The notes under the pieces were generated by a model that saw only the letters and a list, made by a program, of their open reading frames with translations, had not been told where the DNA came from and made no database searches. From contig NC_009418.2 in the NCBI RefSeq assembly GCF_000002875.2, positions 1,476,273 to 1,540,272 of the forward strand: 64,000 nucleotides of DNA, in the 5' to 3' direction. Below, in pieces: positions 11,135 to 20,587 of this stretch. A program made the translations under genes and the position numbers. Origin of the DNA: Leishmania infantum JPCM5 (lineage: Eukaryota > Euglenozoa > Kinetoplastea > Trypanosomatida > Trypanosomatidae). Position 1 is the stretch's first letter, and each line of letters begins with the position of its first letter.

Positions 11135-12621
11135 TTGGGCGGAGACACAAGCCGCCTTTCTCGCGCTTACCTTTTAGGCGCGTCTCCACCGCAGACTCCG
11201 GTGCAGGTGCTGCGGGGTTTCACCATTCCTCCCTTTGCAAGTCGTTATGTGTGGTAGCTGCGTTGTTGACTCGCCGGGCCCCATGGGTGCATTTCGTTGT
11301 CCCTTCCCTTTTCGTGCGTTGTCAGCTGTTTTCGCGCGTGTGGCCTGTGCGTTTGTGTGTGGTTTCTTCCAGGGGCAAATGACAGCCACGACCTCCTTCA
11401 CCTCTTCTTTTCGTTTTTGTTGTGTAGTGCGTGCGCGGGTGACGGTCGCCCACACCCTCACCCACCCCTTCTCCCTCGTTTTGTGGCGATGGTGATGCTT
11501 GCGCTTTTATTTGTGCCGCATGCAAGCACACTTCGGAAAAGAAGACCGGGTCCTGGGCAGGGGCCACGCGGTGAAGCACAATCGGGCTGCTCCGCCTCCT
11601 GTCACCCGATCGCCCACATCCACGCGTCGGCCTCTGCACCAGATGGTCTTTTATCTAGTTTCTCTGTGTTGTCTTTCTCAGCGAATGTACATACCCCCCC
11701 TTCCTCCTCTCGGCCTTCTCCTTTTACTCTCCCTTGAGACGGATTGCACCTGCCTGGAGAGTTTTTTCCCGAACCGCATGGACGGCGCATCTGTCGGGTG
11801 GTGGTATACGGCACTCCTGCAGCGGTGCTGGTCCTTCGTTGTGGATCTGTGTGTGTGTGTGTATCTGTTGAGAGGGACGAGGGGGGTGGGGGACTTTTCT
11901 TTCTACTCTGTCTCTCTACTATAAGAGCGATGTACCTTGAACAACGATGCCGCACATGAAATCGAGCGAAGCACATCAAAAAAGAAAGGAATTGCATACG
12001 CTCGAAAGCCGAGCGACCACTTGCCCGTCCGGTCTTCATCGAAAGGGAAGACGAGAGAGAGGGCGCGCGGTGATGTGTGCGCAAGCGTCACCCTTTCCTC
12101 TTAGCACTGCATTATACTCCCCCCCCAACTCAATCCGCTCCCTTGTTTCGAGTGATTGCGATGCCAACAGACATGGCGCAGACTGACACTTTCATGCAAG
12201 CGCACGGAAGCGCTTTCTCGAGTCTTGGCAGTAATGCACGTTGGTTTTGTGTCTGTGCTTTGCCTCCCATCCCGTCGGCCGACCCCCTCCCCTACCTTCT
12301 AATGCTCATCAGCAGCTCTTTCTCACTCTCTCCTCCTCGTGACCCGTGCGGCACGCACTACGTCTTGCATATTTTTTCTCTCTTTTGCTCTCCACGTCAC
12401 CTCCACCCACCCATTTGCTGCTGCTGCTGCTGCTTACCTGTTCGTTGTATCGTTGAACTCACGCCTTGCCGTGTGCCGGAACGGTCACTTTCTCTTCGCC
12501 GTCTCTGTTTCTTTCGCATGCTTATTCGCTTACGTGCGCGTTGTTTTAAGTGCTAGTGCACGGCTTCAGCCCATCATCGCTGTGCCCTCCGGTGTTCGAG
12601 CACTACCACGTTCCATCGGCA
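11135..12621 (+). other. Intergenic region (dynein 3' UTR and next 5' UTR)
   Basis: No gene is seen. The stretch is T/C-rich with a GT dinucleotide run near 11849-11862, a CTG-type trinucleotide run near 12416-12434 and an A/G-rich patch near 11960-12070. Short open frames here have pyrimidine-driven composition and no recognisable domains. Confidence 0.6.
12486..12550 (+). promoter_or_regulatory. Candidate trans-splice acceptor for the 12622 gene
   Basis: A pyrimidine-rich tract of about 50 bases ends in a TTTTAAG acceptor with AG at 12549-12550, 71 bases before the chosen ATG. This is the layout expected for spliced-leader addition. Later AGs before the ATG are alternatives. Confidence 0.35.
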
Positions 12622-13536
12622 ATGGGGCATCATGCAGATCCAAACAAGTACGTGGCATACCGCGACGCCACGGTGCTGCAGCGGCGCATCGCGACCTTTG
12701 TACTGGTGTTTTCGGTCATGATTATCGCCCTTGTAATGACCTTCTCGTCAGTTCAGCACCGCGAGGCCCCGTGCCAGGATCGCGCGCACGAGGTCGAGTT
12801 TGACTTCATGATCCGTCCAGACTCCACCCACGAGGCCATAGTGACAGCGCTGCAGACGATCCTGGAAAAGCGTCGCTGCTGGCTGGACTTTGCTCCTCAG
12901 AATGACGATGCGCCGACAATGGTACAGCTGAACGTACTCGACACCACGACTGGCCTTATAGCCGGGCGTGGCTTCCGTGTGGTGCGTCGCAGTGACGGCT
13001 CAAACTATCACTACGAGCTTCGCGCCGTCTTCGACAAACTATGCGGCACCTATCCGCCCATCTCCATGGAGGTGATGGCCAACGTGGACTACGAAAGGGT
13101 GACGTACAACATCAAAGCCGCCTCCCTGATGAACAGCACAGTGAAATACTTGCAGCACAGCTCGTTGCTCACGAAGGAGAAGAACCGCGTGACAACCGTG
13201 ACGCAGCTGCAGTCGGTGTTTCCAGGTTTTCATCAGTTGGGCCCCAGCACAGCGCGTTTATCGACTATTCAGTCCGCCAAGTACACGGTGGAGGGTGTTT
13301 CGCAGGTATACTTCAACGGCAGCCCACTCGACATCCGCGTCCGTGTGCAGCACTGGCTATCTGACAAAGGTACGCCGGACTTCTGGCGCGTCGTGCTGAG
13401 CACGCAGAACATCATGGCGGAGCGGGATCTTGTCTCCCTGCAGTCTAGCATTCGAGAAGGCTTAACCAAACTAAACCTGCTGTGCAACGCGACGTCGTCG
13501 AGCTGCGCCAACGAGCTCGATCTCTACCTCCGGTGA
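12622..13536 (+). CDS. Single-pass membrane protein with a possible CYTH-like domain
   Basis: The product is 304 residues from the first in-frame ATG; the frame is open upstream only through a GTG. A hydrophobic segment at about residues 23-41 follows Arg21-Arg22, which suggests an N-terminal signal anchor. The remainder is soluble. I do not recognise a named family, but the strand order resembles a CYTH fold: an acidic start EVEFDF (E57, E59), an LNVLDTTTGLIAGRGF segment like the family's Y-D-T...L...G..LR strands, then RVVRR and YHYELRA, where CYTH proteins have R-R and L-T-x-K strands. The usual ExExK is degenerate, with Asp in place of Lys, so catalysis is doubtful. The C-terminal part has more paired strands and two late cysteines (NLLCNATSSSC). 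It lies between dynein and a SIDER-bearing intergenic region. The gene call is confident; the fold is inference. Confidence 0.85.
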   Translation: MGHHADPNKYVAYRDATVLQRRIATFVLVFSVMIIALVMTFSSVQHREAPCQDRAHEVEFDFMIRPDSTHEAIVTALQTILEKRRCWLDFAPQNDDAPTMVQLNVLDTTTGLIAGRGFRVVRRSDGSNYHYELRAVFDKLCGTYPPISMEVMANVDYERVTYNIKAASLMNSTVKYLQHSSLLTKEKNRVTTVTQLQSVFPGFHQLGPSTARLSTIQSAKYTVEGVSQVYFNGSPLDIRVRVQHWLSDKGTPDFWRVVLSTQNIMAERDLVSLQSSIREGLTKLNLLCNATSSSCANELDLYLR

Positions 13537-14700
13537 GTCAAGCGCTTTTCTTACTGTTTGGTTCTCTTCAGCGGCCTATAGTTCACATGGGGCACACGCT
13601 TCGACTCGCTTTTCTGCGACGCTCTCGAAGACGACGTACGGGCGCGCGTCTAATGCACTCGAAAGGCAGCGGAATAGAGAGGGGGGCGGGCACACGAATG
13701 CGACGCACAGCACCGCCTGTCGGACTCTTCGAGCGTGGCAGAATCGACCCACTGACTCTTGCTACCTGGCATGTTTACTTGTTCTTCGTCATCACACACT
13801 CCTTCCGTTGCGGCGCACTGCTCACTATCCGTCCTTACGGTGTTTCTTTCTGTTTGTTTTGTTGTCGGTGTTTCGCCTGTGTTTGGTGGCTGGCACGTCT
13901 CTCGCTCTCTCCACTCCTTCTGCTCGTACGGCCCGTCCACGCTGTCCCTGTGCTTTGCATCTGCGCCGCTCTGGCGCCACTTTTCGCGACTCCAGTTCCG
14001 TGCTGTGGTGCTCTGGCTACCGTGGATGCGGCCACTCGTGTCGACTTCGGAGGACGTGGGGAGGGGGACGGCATTCGCTAAGCGGATGTGGCCACGGGAG
14101 AATGCGGTGTGCTCAGACAGATGTGGACAAGAGCGAGAAGGTTGCATGCAAGGCGGCGCTTCACGGTCAGTGGGCATGAACTGTGCCGTCTGCGGCTGTT
14201 TTCTCGACGTTACCGTACCAACAGCAGCAACGCGAAGCTGTTCGTTGTACGAGGCCATGCGTTAAAGTTTGAGAGCGTGCCTTTAGGTTGTTTCGGCACC
14301 GGTCTGCGTGTAGGCATATGGCGTGCGTGTGTGTGTATGTGTGTGGGCCAGTGAGAGAGATGAAAACAGACGCGTGTGGTCGATGGATGCAATAAGAGGA
14401 GATCCCCAATCGCACGCCGGGTGCGGTGCTCACATTTTTTATGTTCCAAAGGGTTCATGGATTCCTGTAAAGCAGACGAAGAGAAGGGAGGAGCATGGCG
14501 GACGCACGATTGCGGCCGCCGCAGCGGCCCCCACGTCAGTCGAGTGGACGAAATCAGGAGAACAACATGAGTTCGCTCTCTGCTAGCGTGTTGGGGCCAG
14601 AGTTCCACGGTGGAGCCGTCTCACAATTTTCGCGTGGCTACTGCTTGTTGCCTCCTCATAACGGGCGACACCTCGCCGCAGGTGGGTTCAGGGACTGATG

Positions 14701-15250
14701 CCCCCCCCCCCCACACACTCTGTGTGGGGAGGGGCCGAGCAGTCTGCTGCATCTCTGCCCGATGCCGAGCCTCCCTCTGGTGGTGTCCAGGGCCCAGCAC
14801 CTAGGACGTGGTGGGATCCGAGTGAGTCACCGCGACCGATGCTGGTGCTCAGGTGATGGATGACGTTGCGTCAGGAGAGACCTGCAACCGTGAACGTGCT
14901 TGTACATATTGTACAGTAGGCGGGCTGCCCGCGCGACTTGAGCGCATCTCTCACCCGGCGCTCACATTGCCCTACGGCTGTAGGGGAGCCTGAGCCACCC
15001 CGAGGGGTGTGCGCCAGACGGGCCTCTGGCATGATGGTAGCGGCTGCGAGGTGACCCCGTAGGGCGGGCAGCGTTTGAGAGGCAGAGGCCGTGCTCCTCA
15101 TGACGGATGGGGCGCATTGCTGTAAGGTGCGCGTCTAGGGCTGCTTTGCACGACAGGATTGAGGCCTGTGGCTGGCCGGGGGCTGGCGTGGCGTTCGACC
15201 TCACACACTGCATGGCAGAGAACCGGGGCACGGCGTGCGAAGAGAAAGAG
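14701..15250 (+). mobile_element. Diverged SIDER-type retroposon
   Basis: The sequence is collinear with the element at 45482-46083. Matching landmarks are a GAGC...CCTCTGGTG block near 14770, the CTTGAGCGCATCTCTCACC block near 14937, the GAGCC...CCACCCCGAGGGG block near 14990, a GGCATGATG...GGCTGCGAGG block near 15030 and a terminal CTGCATGGC...GGGCACG block ending in A-rich sequence near 15240. It starts at a run of 12 C. Similarity to the other copies is partial, so the boundaries are approximate. SIDERs are short truncated retroposons spread through Leishmania 3' UTRs, where they can affect mRNA stability or translation. Confidence 0.7.
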
Positions 15251-16264
15251 CCATTTGGCTGCTCTCGGAGCTGGGGAGGTCTATTGTGGCGCTCAGAGCG
15301 CACTATTCGTAGGGAATACGCTCGGCGGGTGCTGATGCAGCCTGCCTTCTTATGAGAAGAATATGTTGCAGAGGGCATCTCGGCCTCCTGATCGGACTGG
15401 GGGAGGGCGTGGAGGGTTTCCTCCTCTCCTTTGCCGCGCTCAAGTCCGCCTGAGAGCGTTTTGTGGAATCTTGCACGGATCGTTTTGTATCCCTCTTCAA
15501 GCCAATTGCAGGTCCCCGTCGCGTTGGTGTCTTGCGCCTGTGGGGGATTCACCAGTCACCTATGCGCCGATGTCGACAGCTGCCGGTGAGGCATGCGCAT
15601 GCCGGCACATCTGCCTCTTTTCCAATCCTCCAGACCGACGCTCTCTCACGCACACACGCACGCTTCACTGCATCGGTGCTCTCTCCGTTTCTGTACTGGC
15701 TGCCTCTCACATCAATGGCCCTCTTCTGTGATTCCTCGTCGCGGCAACCGTCGCGGTTGAAACGGCACTGCCGATGGAATCACCCGCGGCCGCATGCGCA
15801 TGCACTCCAGCAGCAGACACTCTCAGAGCGGGCAAAGAGGAGGGGCGACAGGTCGTCGGCGGCGCTATCCGTCTCCATTCGTCGCCAATTTCCATTCGTA
15901 CTCTTTCAAGTTCCGTACGCACACGAACCGCGCACGCGAGCTTTGCGGAACGGGTGCGTGGGTGTGCGCTAGTCCTGTGTATGGGTGTCCGCTCGAGACA
16001 TCACTGCTGCTACCCCCTTTGGCAAGTACGAGACAGTGGGACGAGAGCGAAGAGTGACTGCGCTCGCGCCGCCCTGCGAGAGTCCGTGGCCCCGAATTCG
16101 TCGAAGCGCGTTCATCTGAGAGAGACTGAGTGTTGACGAAGCCGCGCGCGGGCACTTGACCCCCTCCCTCATTTGGTGTTGGTTGTCTGTTAGCCTTCGC
16201 TGTATCGAGAAGAGTCTCTCTGTTGGTCGTCTGCCAAGTGCTCTTCGTTGGAGCACTGCCGCGC

Positions 16265-16318
16265 TCTCTCTCTCTCTTTCTCTGTTTTTCTTTGTGCTGC
16301 CCTGATCGAATCCCTGAG
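16265..16318 (+). promoter_or_regulatory. Candidate trans-splice acceptor for the PDK-family kinase gene
   Basis: A long CT-dinucleotide tract runs into TTTCTCTGTTTTTCTTTG and is followed by AG at 16317-16318. That leaves a 5' UTR of about 300 bases before the ATG at 16627. Closer AGs are possible alternatives. Confidence 0.35.
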
Positions 16319-16626
16319 ACGCGCATCATCGCTGCTATCGAACAGGTAGCGCACACACCCCGCCGCCTCTCGCACTGCAGTGGCGGGCCGCGCTCACCTT
16401 TGTCGCTCTCTTTCCTTCGCCGTGCTCAACTCCCCGTTCATGTTTGCTTGCTTGGCTTTTTCTGGGCCCTTCCCACCTAGTTCCGCGCTCTCCCTGCAAC
16501 GCGAAAGTTGTGGTGACGCGCTTCGACGGATTGCCGTGCTCAGAGCGAGAAGAGAGGGGCGGGGCGCGTCTTCCTCCGTCAGATCCTCAGAGGGGGTGTG
16601 CCGCGCCTCGGCGCTTTTCGTGGTCG

Positions 16627-18132
16627 ATGTCGCTTCCCATGCGGAGCTTTGCCATGTCCTTCAGCCGCAGGCCCCACTGCCACTCCACGGCGCTGCAGCA
16701 TTACCTGGCAGTCCCGCAAACCCCGTTAGATCTGCCGGCTTTGAGTAAGCTACCTGCCCAGCCGGTAGAGAACGGCGTTGTGCATCAGATTGTGCGAGAG
16801 ATGGCCATCCGCACCTCGAGGTGCTACCAATCGTTCTCCGACCCCATCATCCAGAAAACAATGCGCAAGCCAAACGTGGATCGGCTCTGGTGGGTCAAAT
16901 CATATGTCCTCCGCGAGTTTAACTACTGCGTCGCGCTCCACCGCGGCCTGGAACAGTGCCCTCGACAAGGGATTTTCGACAGCTCGGCCGAAATCTGCTT
17001 TGAGCGGCACGAGTACGGCAGCTCACCCTCCCTGTTTCCGCGTCTCCGAAACACGGACAACGACAGCCTCATTTACGAGCCCGTGCAGACCTACTCCAGC
17101 AGTGACAGCGTCAGCAGTTGTGCACCTCGCGACGCCGAGGACGACACCATCTCCGCCGGCGCCCCCTCCTCAACCTCGACGTCAGCGCCTAGCACTTTTC
17201 GTCCTCTCGGGTTACTGTCAAACCCTGCCATGACGCGTGATGAGATAGAGGCTGCCTTCTCCACCTGGGATCGGGGAAAGGCGACCATGCCTCTCACTCT
17301 CGCGCTCAAAGTCCTGCGACCGTGTCAGTCGCTGCTGGACGTCATGGTGAACGAGGCGGCTATCCGCTCCGACGAGTTGAACGGGTGGTTCATTCGTTTT
17401 TGCCGCCGTCGAGTCGCGTGGCGCGTCCTTCACGAACACCTTCTGTACTTGACTCATCCGGCCGACACGCAGCAGGTCATCTCATCCGACACAGACGTGG
17501 TGGAAGTGCTGCAGCGCGCCGGCATCGCCGTTGTTGAAATTTTCTCGAGCCTCGTCGACAACGGCAGCGTGCTCTCGCTAGAGATTCATCTGGAGGAGGA
17601 CAAACGTATCCTCACCCGCGTCCCCTGTGGCACGTTGGTGAGCTCCTCTACATCGCCCCTCTCGTGCCCGGCAGATTTGCCGGAGACTCGCCCGACCCCA
17701 GCCCCGTCACGGGGCATCTACTCGGTGGAAGGCCACCTGACGTACATCTTCCGCGAGGTGCTCAAGAACGCCTGTGCAGCAACACTCAAGTTGAGGCCTG
17801 ATATTGACGTGCTCGTCCGATACGCCAGCGACGATACGTGGGTGGTGGTGGAGTTCGTTGACCAAGCCGGTGGAATTCACCCACAGCACTTCAAGAATAT
17901 CTGGAAGTTCGGCTGGACGACGAGTGAGCACTACGAAAGCCATCTGGGCGGCTTCGGTGTCGGGCTGCCCACGTCGAAGGTGTACATGGGCATGTGGGGC
18001 GGCTCCATCGACGTTTACTCCACCCTTGGCGTCGAGACGACGGTGCGTGTGCGCTTCCCTAAAGCGCCAGTCGAGGTGCTCGTGCCTGAGTCAACCACGG
18101 CGGCCGCCGGCGTGTCGGCCGCGCCGAAATGA
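16627..18132 (+). CDS. Mitochondrial PDK/BCKDK-family protein kinase
   Basis: Members of this GHKL-type family phosphorylate the E1-alpha subunit of pyruvate or branched-chain 2-oxoacid dehydrogenase in the mitochondrial matrix and switch it off. The product is 501 residues. The N-box is REVLKNA (about 376-382), the G1 box DQAGGIHP (about 412-419), the linking segment HFKNIWKFGWTTS, and the G2 box GGFGVGLPTSK (about 440-450) followed by YMGMWGGSIDVYSTLG, a typical PDK/BCKDK ending. The N-terminal helical domain is recognisable from FSDPIIQ onward. Low-complexity Ser/Thr-rich insertions at about 155-190 and 335-355 make it longer than the roughly 410-440 residues usual for the family. The start at 16627 gives an Arg/Ser-rich N-terminus suited to mitochondrial import; ATGs at 16642 and 16654 are alternatives. 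Sequence alone does not separate PDK from BCKDK. Confidence 0.92.
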   Translation: MSLPMRSFAMSFSRRPHCHSTALQHYLAVPQTPLDLPALSKLPAQPVENGVVHQIVREMAIRTSRCYQSFSDPIIQKTMRKPNVDRLWWVKSYVLREFNYCVALHRGLEQCPRQGIFDSSAEICFERHEYGSSPSLFPRLRNTDNDSLIYEPVQTYSSSDSVSSCAPRDAEDDTISAGAPSSTSTSAPSTFRPLGLLSNPAMTRDEIEAAFSTWDRGKATMPLTLALKVLRPCQSLLDVMVNEAAIRSDELNGWFIRFCRRRVAWRVLHEHLLYLTHPADTQQVISSDTDVVEVLQRAGIAVVEIFSSLVDNGSVLSLEIHLEEDKRILTRVPCGTLVSSSTSPLSCPADLPETRPTPAPSRGIYSVEGHLTYIFREVLKNACAATLKLRPDIDVLVRYASDDTWVVVEFVDQAGGIHPQHFKNIWKFGWTTSEHYESHLGGFGVGLPTSKVYMGMWGGSIDVYSTLGVETTVRVRFPKAPVEVLVPESTTAAAGVSAAPK

Positions 18133-18990
18133 TGGAAACGCGCTTGACTACGCACTCCTCCGTGCGTGCGCCATGGGAAGGATGAATACGTCAGTCGGGT
18201 GCATCGACGCTGAGACCTTGCACGTATGGTTAGTGGCGTTGTGCCGGGCACTCGGCAAACTCGTTTCTTACACTTCATGTTTCTCAATTGGCGGCTCTGC
18301 GCATGCATGCTCAAGGACGCAGATGTGTGGCTCGCGCGCAAGAGGATAGTAAGGAATGCAAAGATGAACGCGCCACACACGCCGAGAGATTCGCCTCGCT
18401 GAGCCGGATCGACGAGTGCTCGCTTTCCAGGAGCACGCGTCGGTGTTCACCAAACGCGGGGTCGCAAGTGTTGCTTGCATGTCCTTCGTCGCTGCCTCAA
18501 TGGTTGCCGAAGACAGCGACCGTGACTCGGAGAGTCGATGAGGAGATGGGGCGAGAGAAGACTGCGGGTGGCAGAGGAGAGCCGAAGGGGGAGGGTAGAC
18601 GGAGGGCGCGACTGGCATCGCCCCAAATCGCCCTCGGTGCCCTTGCGGCCCAGCGCTGTGGCGCACATGGCCGTCGCTTCGTCGTCGGTGCTTGTCTCTC
18701 TCTCTCTCTCACACCCCTCCGTCTCTTTATGCGATGCCAAACTGCACATGATGCACGCGCCCGCGTGTCGCCAATGCAACAATGTCTACACCGCTCCATC
18801 TCCTCTCTGCCATTCATGCTGGACGGACGCAGCGTGCGTGCATTGGTTGCACCTCTTGCTTCCTTGGCACGCTTGTATTGCTGAGGTCGCCCGCAGCACG
18901 TAGCTCCGTGGACCCGATTGTTTGGGTGCCTGCGAACATACATCAGCAGGTGTGAGGCTGCGCGCATGCACGCGCAAGGCAGTGGACGAA
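18133..18990 (+). other. Intergenic region
   Basis: No gene is seen. A CT-repeat tract near 18691-18735 and a second pyrimidine tract near 18795-18815 could serve trans-splicing of the downstream COA5-like gene. Confidence 0.5.
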
Positions 18991-19284
18991 ATGGAAAAAG
19001 AGCACAAGAGCATCTGCTGGCGGCCAAAGAATGCGCTCATCGAGTGCGTCGTCATGACCAAGTGCTTCCAGGAGAAGGAAAGTGTGGAGGACTGCATCGG
19101 GGCGAACGACTGCTTTCTCGAGCGTCGCAACTGGACGCTGTGCAAGATGAACGCCGTCAACCCACGGTATCGACTCCGTGGCAATCCGTACGATCTGGCC
19201 ACCGAGGACCAGAAGAAGATCGAAGCGCGTAATGAGCGCATCCGACAACGTGAACTGGAGGAGGAGGGCATCTTCACCAAGTAG
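18991..19284 (+). CDS. COA5/PET191-like cytochrome c oxidase assembly factor (triple CX9C)
   Basis: This 97-residue protein starts at the first ATG of its frame. Cysteines lie at 9/19, 25/35 and 41/51: three consecutive CX9C pairs separated by five residues each. PET191/COA5 proteins have the same arrangement (CX9C, CX10C, CX9C) and then an Arg-rich segment ending in RxRxRG; here the third pair is followed by NPRYRLRGNPYD at about 56-67. Family members are imported into the mitochondrial intermembrane space by oxidative folding and are needed for cytochrome c oxidase assembly. The C-terminus is a charged helix (EDQKKIEARNERIRQREL) longer than in animal COA5. Identification rests on the cysteine spacing plus the RLRG tail. 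Another intermembrane-space CX9C protein is the alternative. Confidence 0.85.
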   Translation: MEKEHKSICWRPKNALIECVVMTKCFQEKESVEDCIGANDCFLERRNWTLCKMNAVNPRYRLRGNPYDLATEDQKKIEARNERIRQRELEEEGIFTK

Positions 19285-20168
19285 CGCGTTCCAAAACAAG
19301 CAAGCAGAGGAGTGTGGCTGACTCTTTCGGAATGCACCGGTCAGTGCGCGTGTGCATCTATTCTTTGGACGGATGATGCGCACTGGCACAGCTGCCAGTC
19401 GTCGCTGCTTGTGGTCTGTTTTCTTTCCTACGTGTGCCGGCCAGGCGGTCACATGCTCCTCTCCCCTCTCACCCCCTCACGGCACCCGGGGATGAGGGAC
19501 TATTTCTTATTCGGTATGGCGTAGACTGCGGTTTAATGTCTCCTCTTCGGCATCGCGTCTACGGTGTTGTGTGTGCAACGTGTTTTTTTTTTCGTTGTTG
19601 TTGTTTTGCTGTTTGTCGATTCCTTTCGTTCTTCTCGTTCAAGATGCTGTCTCTCATCCATCTCGCGTCTTGTTCGCTGTTGCCGAGAGTAACTTTCATG
19701 CCCGTCTCAAAGCGCTTCAACGGTGCGCGGAGGTGTACTTCGATGTGCCTGAGGCCACCACGACTTCGGAAGCGGCGACTTTCCCCGCGGCGCTGGGACG
19801 TGGGTTGCACTGGCGGATGAACATCTGCTTCCGTGGCTGCAAGAGTGGGTGAATGAGGCGCGGTCGAGCGGTGGGTGGGCCAGGAGGACGGCCGGCGCGC
19901 ATCTCTCCCTCTCTATGAGGGTGGGTGCACCCACTGGCACCGTGCTCTTCGCTCTACGCCCGCCCTCTTCCCCCACCATTTCCATCCCTTTGGTGTTGTG
20001 TTATCCACAATTCGCTCATTGCTGGTTCGTGCGTGACACCTCTTGAACTCATTTCTGTATTGCGCCCTCTCTCTCGCTTCGCGGTAGGTGTCGCGCGCCG
20101 AAGTACCAGTGTCGGTGGAGAAGGCTGCGTCGACCTACGTTGCCATCGCCTCTCCTGCAAGTTCACAG

Positions 20169-20190
20169 CACACACACACACACACACACA
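20169..20190 (+). repeat. (CA)11 dinucleotide repeat
   Basis: Eleven uninterrupted CA units lie in the intergenic region upstream of the phosphatase-domain gene. Such tracts are common in Leishmania UTRs and vary in length between strains. Confidence 0.95.
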
Positions 20191-20402
20191 TGCATGGCAC
20201 ATCGGCATCGACTTCTTCACCTCCTTATATATCTACCTTGTCTGAGCGAAAGCGGACGTCTCGCTCTTCGCGCTTTATCTTCGTGTAAGCTCTGCCTTCG
20301 CCGAGCGTGCAGCACAGTGAAGTAGAGACACCGACACTCACACGCGCACAGGGAGGGGGTGGAACGGCGTGCCGGTATTCGACCGCCTCCACGCCGGCTC
20401 GG

Positions 20403-20418
20403 CTCCCTCTTTTTCCAG
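20403..20418 (+). promoter_or_regulatory. Candidate trans-splice acceptor for the phosphatase-domain gene
   Basis: The short tract CTCCCTCTTTTTCCAG ends in AG at 20417-20418, 169 bases upstream of the ATG at 20588. It is the cleanest polypyrimidine-AG pair in this 5' region. Confidence 0.4.
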
Positions 20419-20587
20419 GTGAATGAGCGCGGCGCTGGAACGCCGCCGCTGAGGGCGCCAAAACCACCTTCGCACCCGCTCTCTCGCACGCGTTGGCGGA
20501 AGCACAGAAGAGAGAAGGGAGTGTGCGGGGAACCGCACAAAGGGCAGGGGCATTCTCAAGCAAAGACAGGACCTGGTGACCACCACG

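Larger units (their letters stand above)
13537..16626 (+). other. Long intergenic region containing a diverged SIDER
   Basis: About 3.1 kb separates two genes. Apart from the SIDER-like element (14701-15250, listed separately) it holds T/C-rich UTR-type sequence, a GT-rich patch near 14325-14345 and a strong pyrimidine tract near 16265-16300. No open frame here shows a domain or sustained coding character. Confidence 0.55.
19285..20587 (+). other. Intergenic region with CA repeat
   Basis: No gene is seen in about 1.3 kb. It has T-rich runs near 19581-19615, a (CA)11 tract at 20169-20190 and pyrimidine tracts near 20050-20080 and 20403-20418. Confidence 0.5.
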
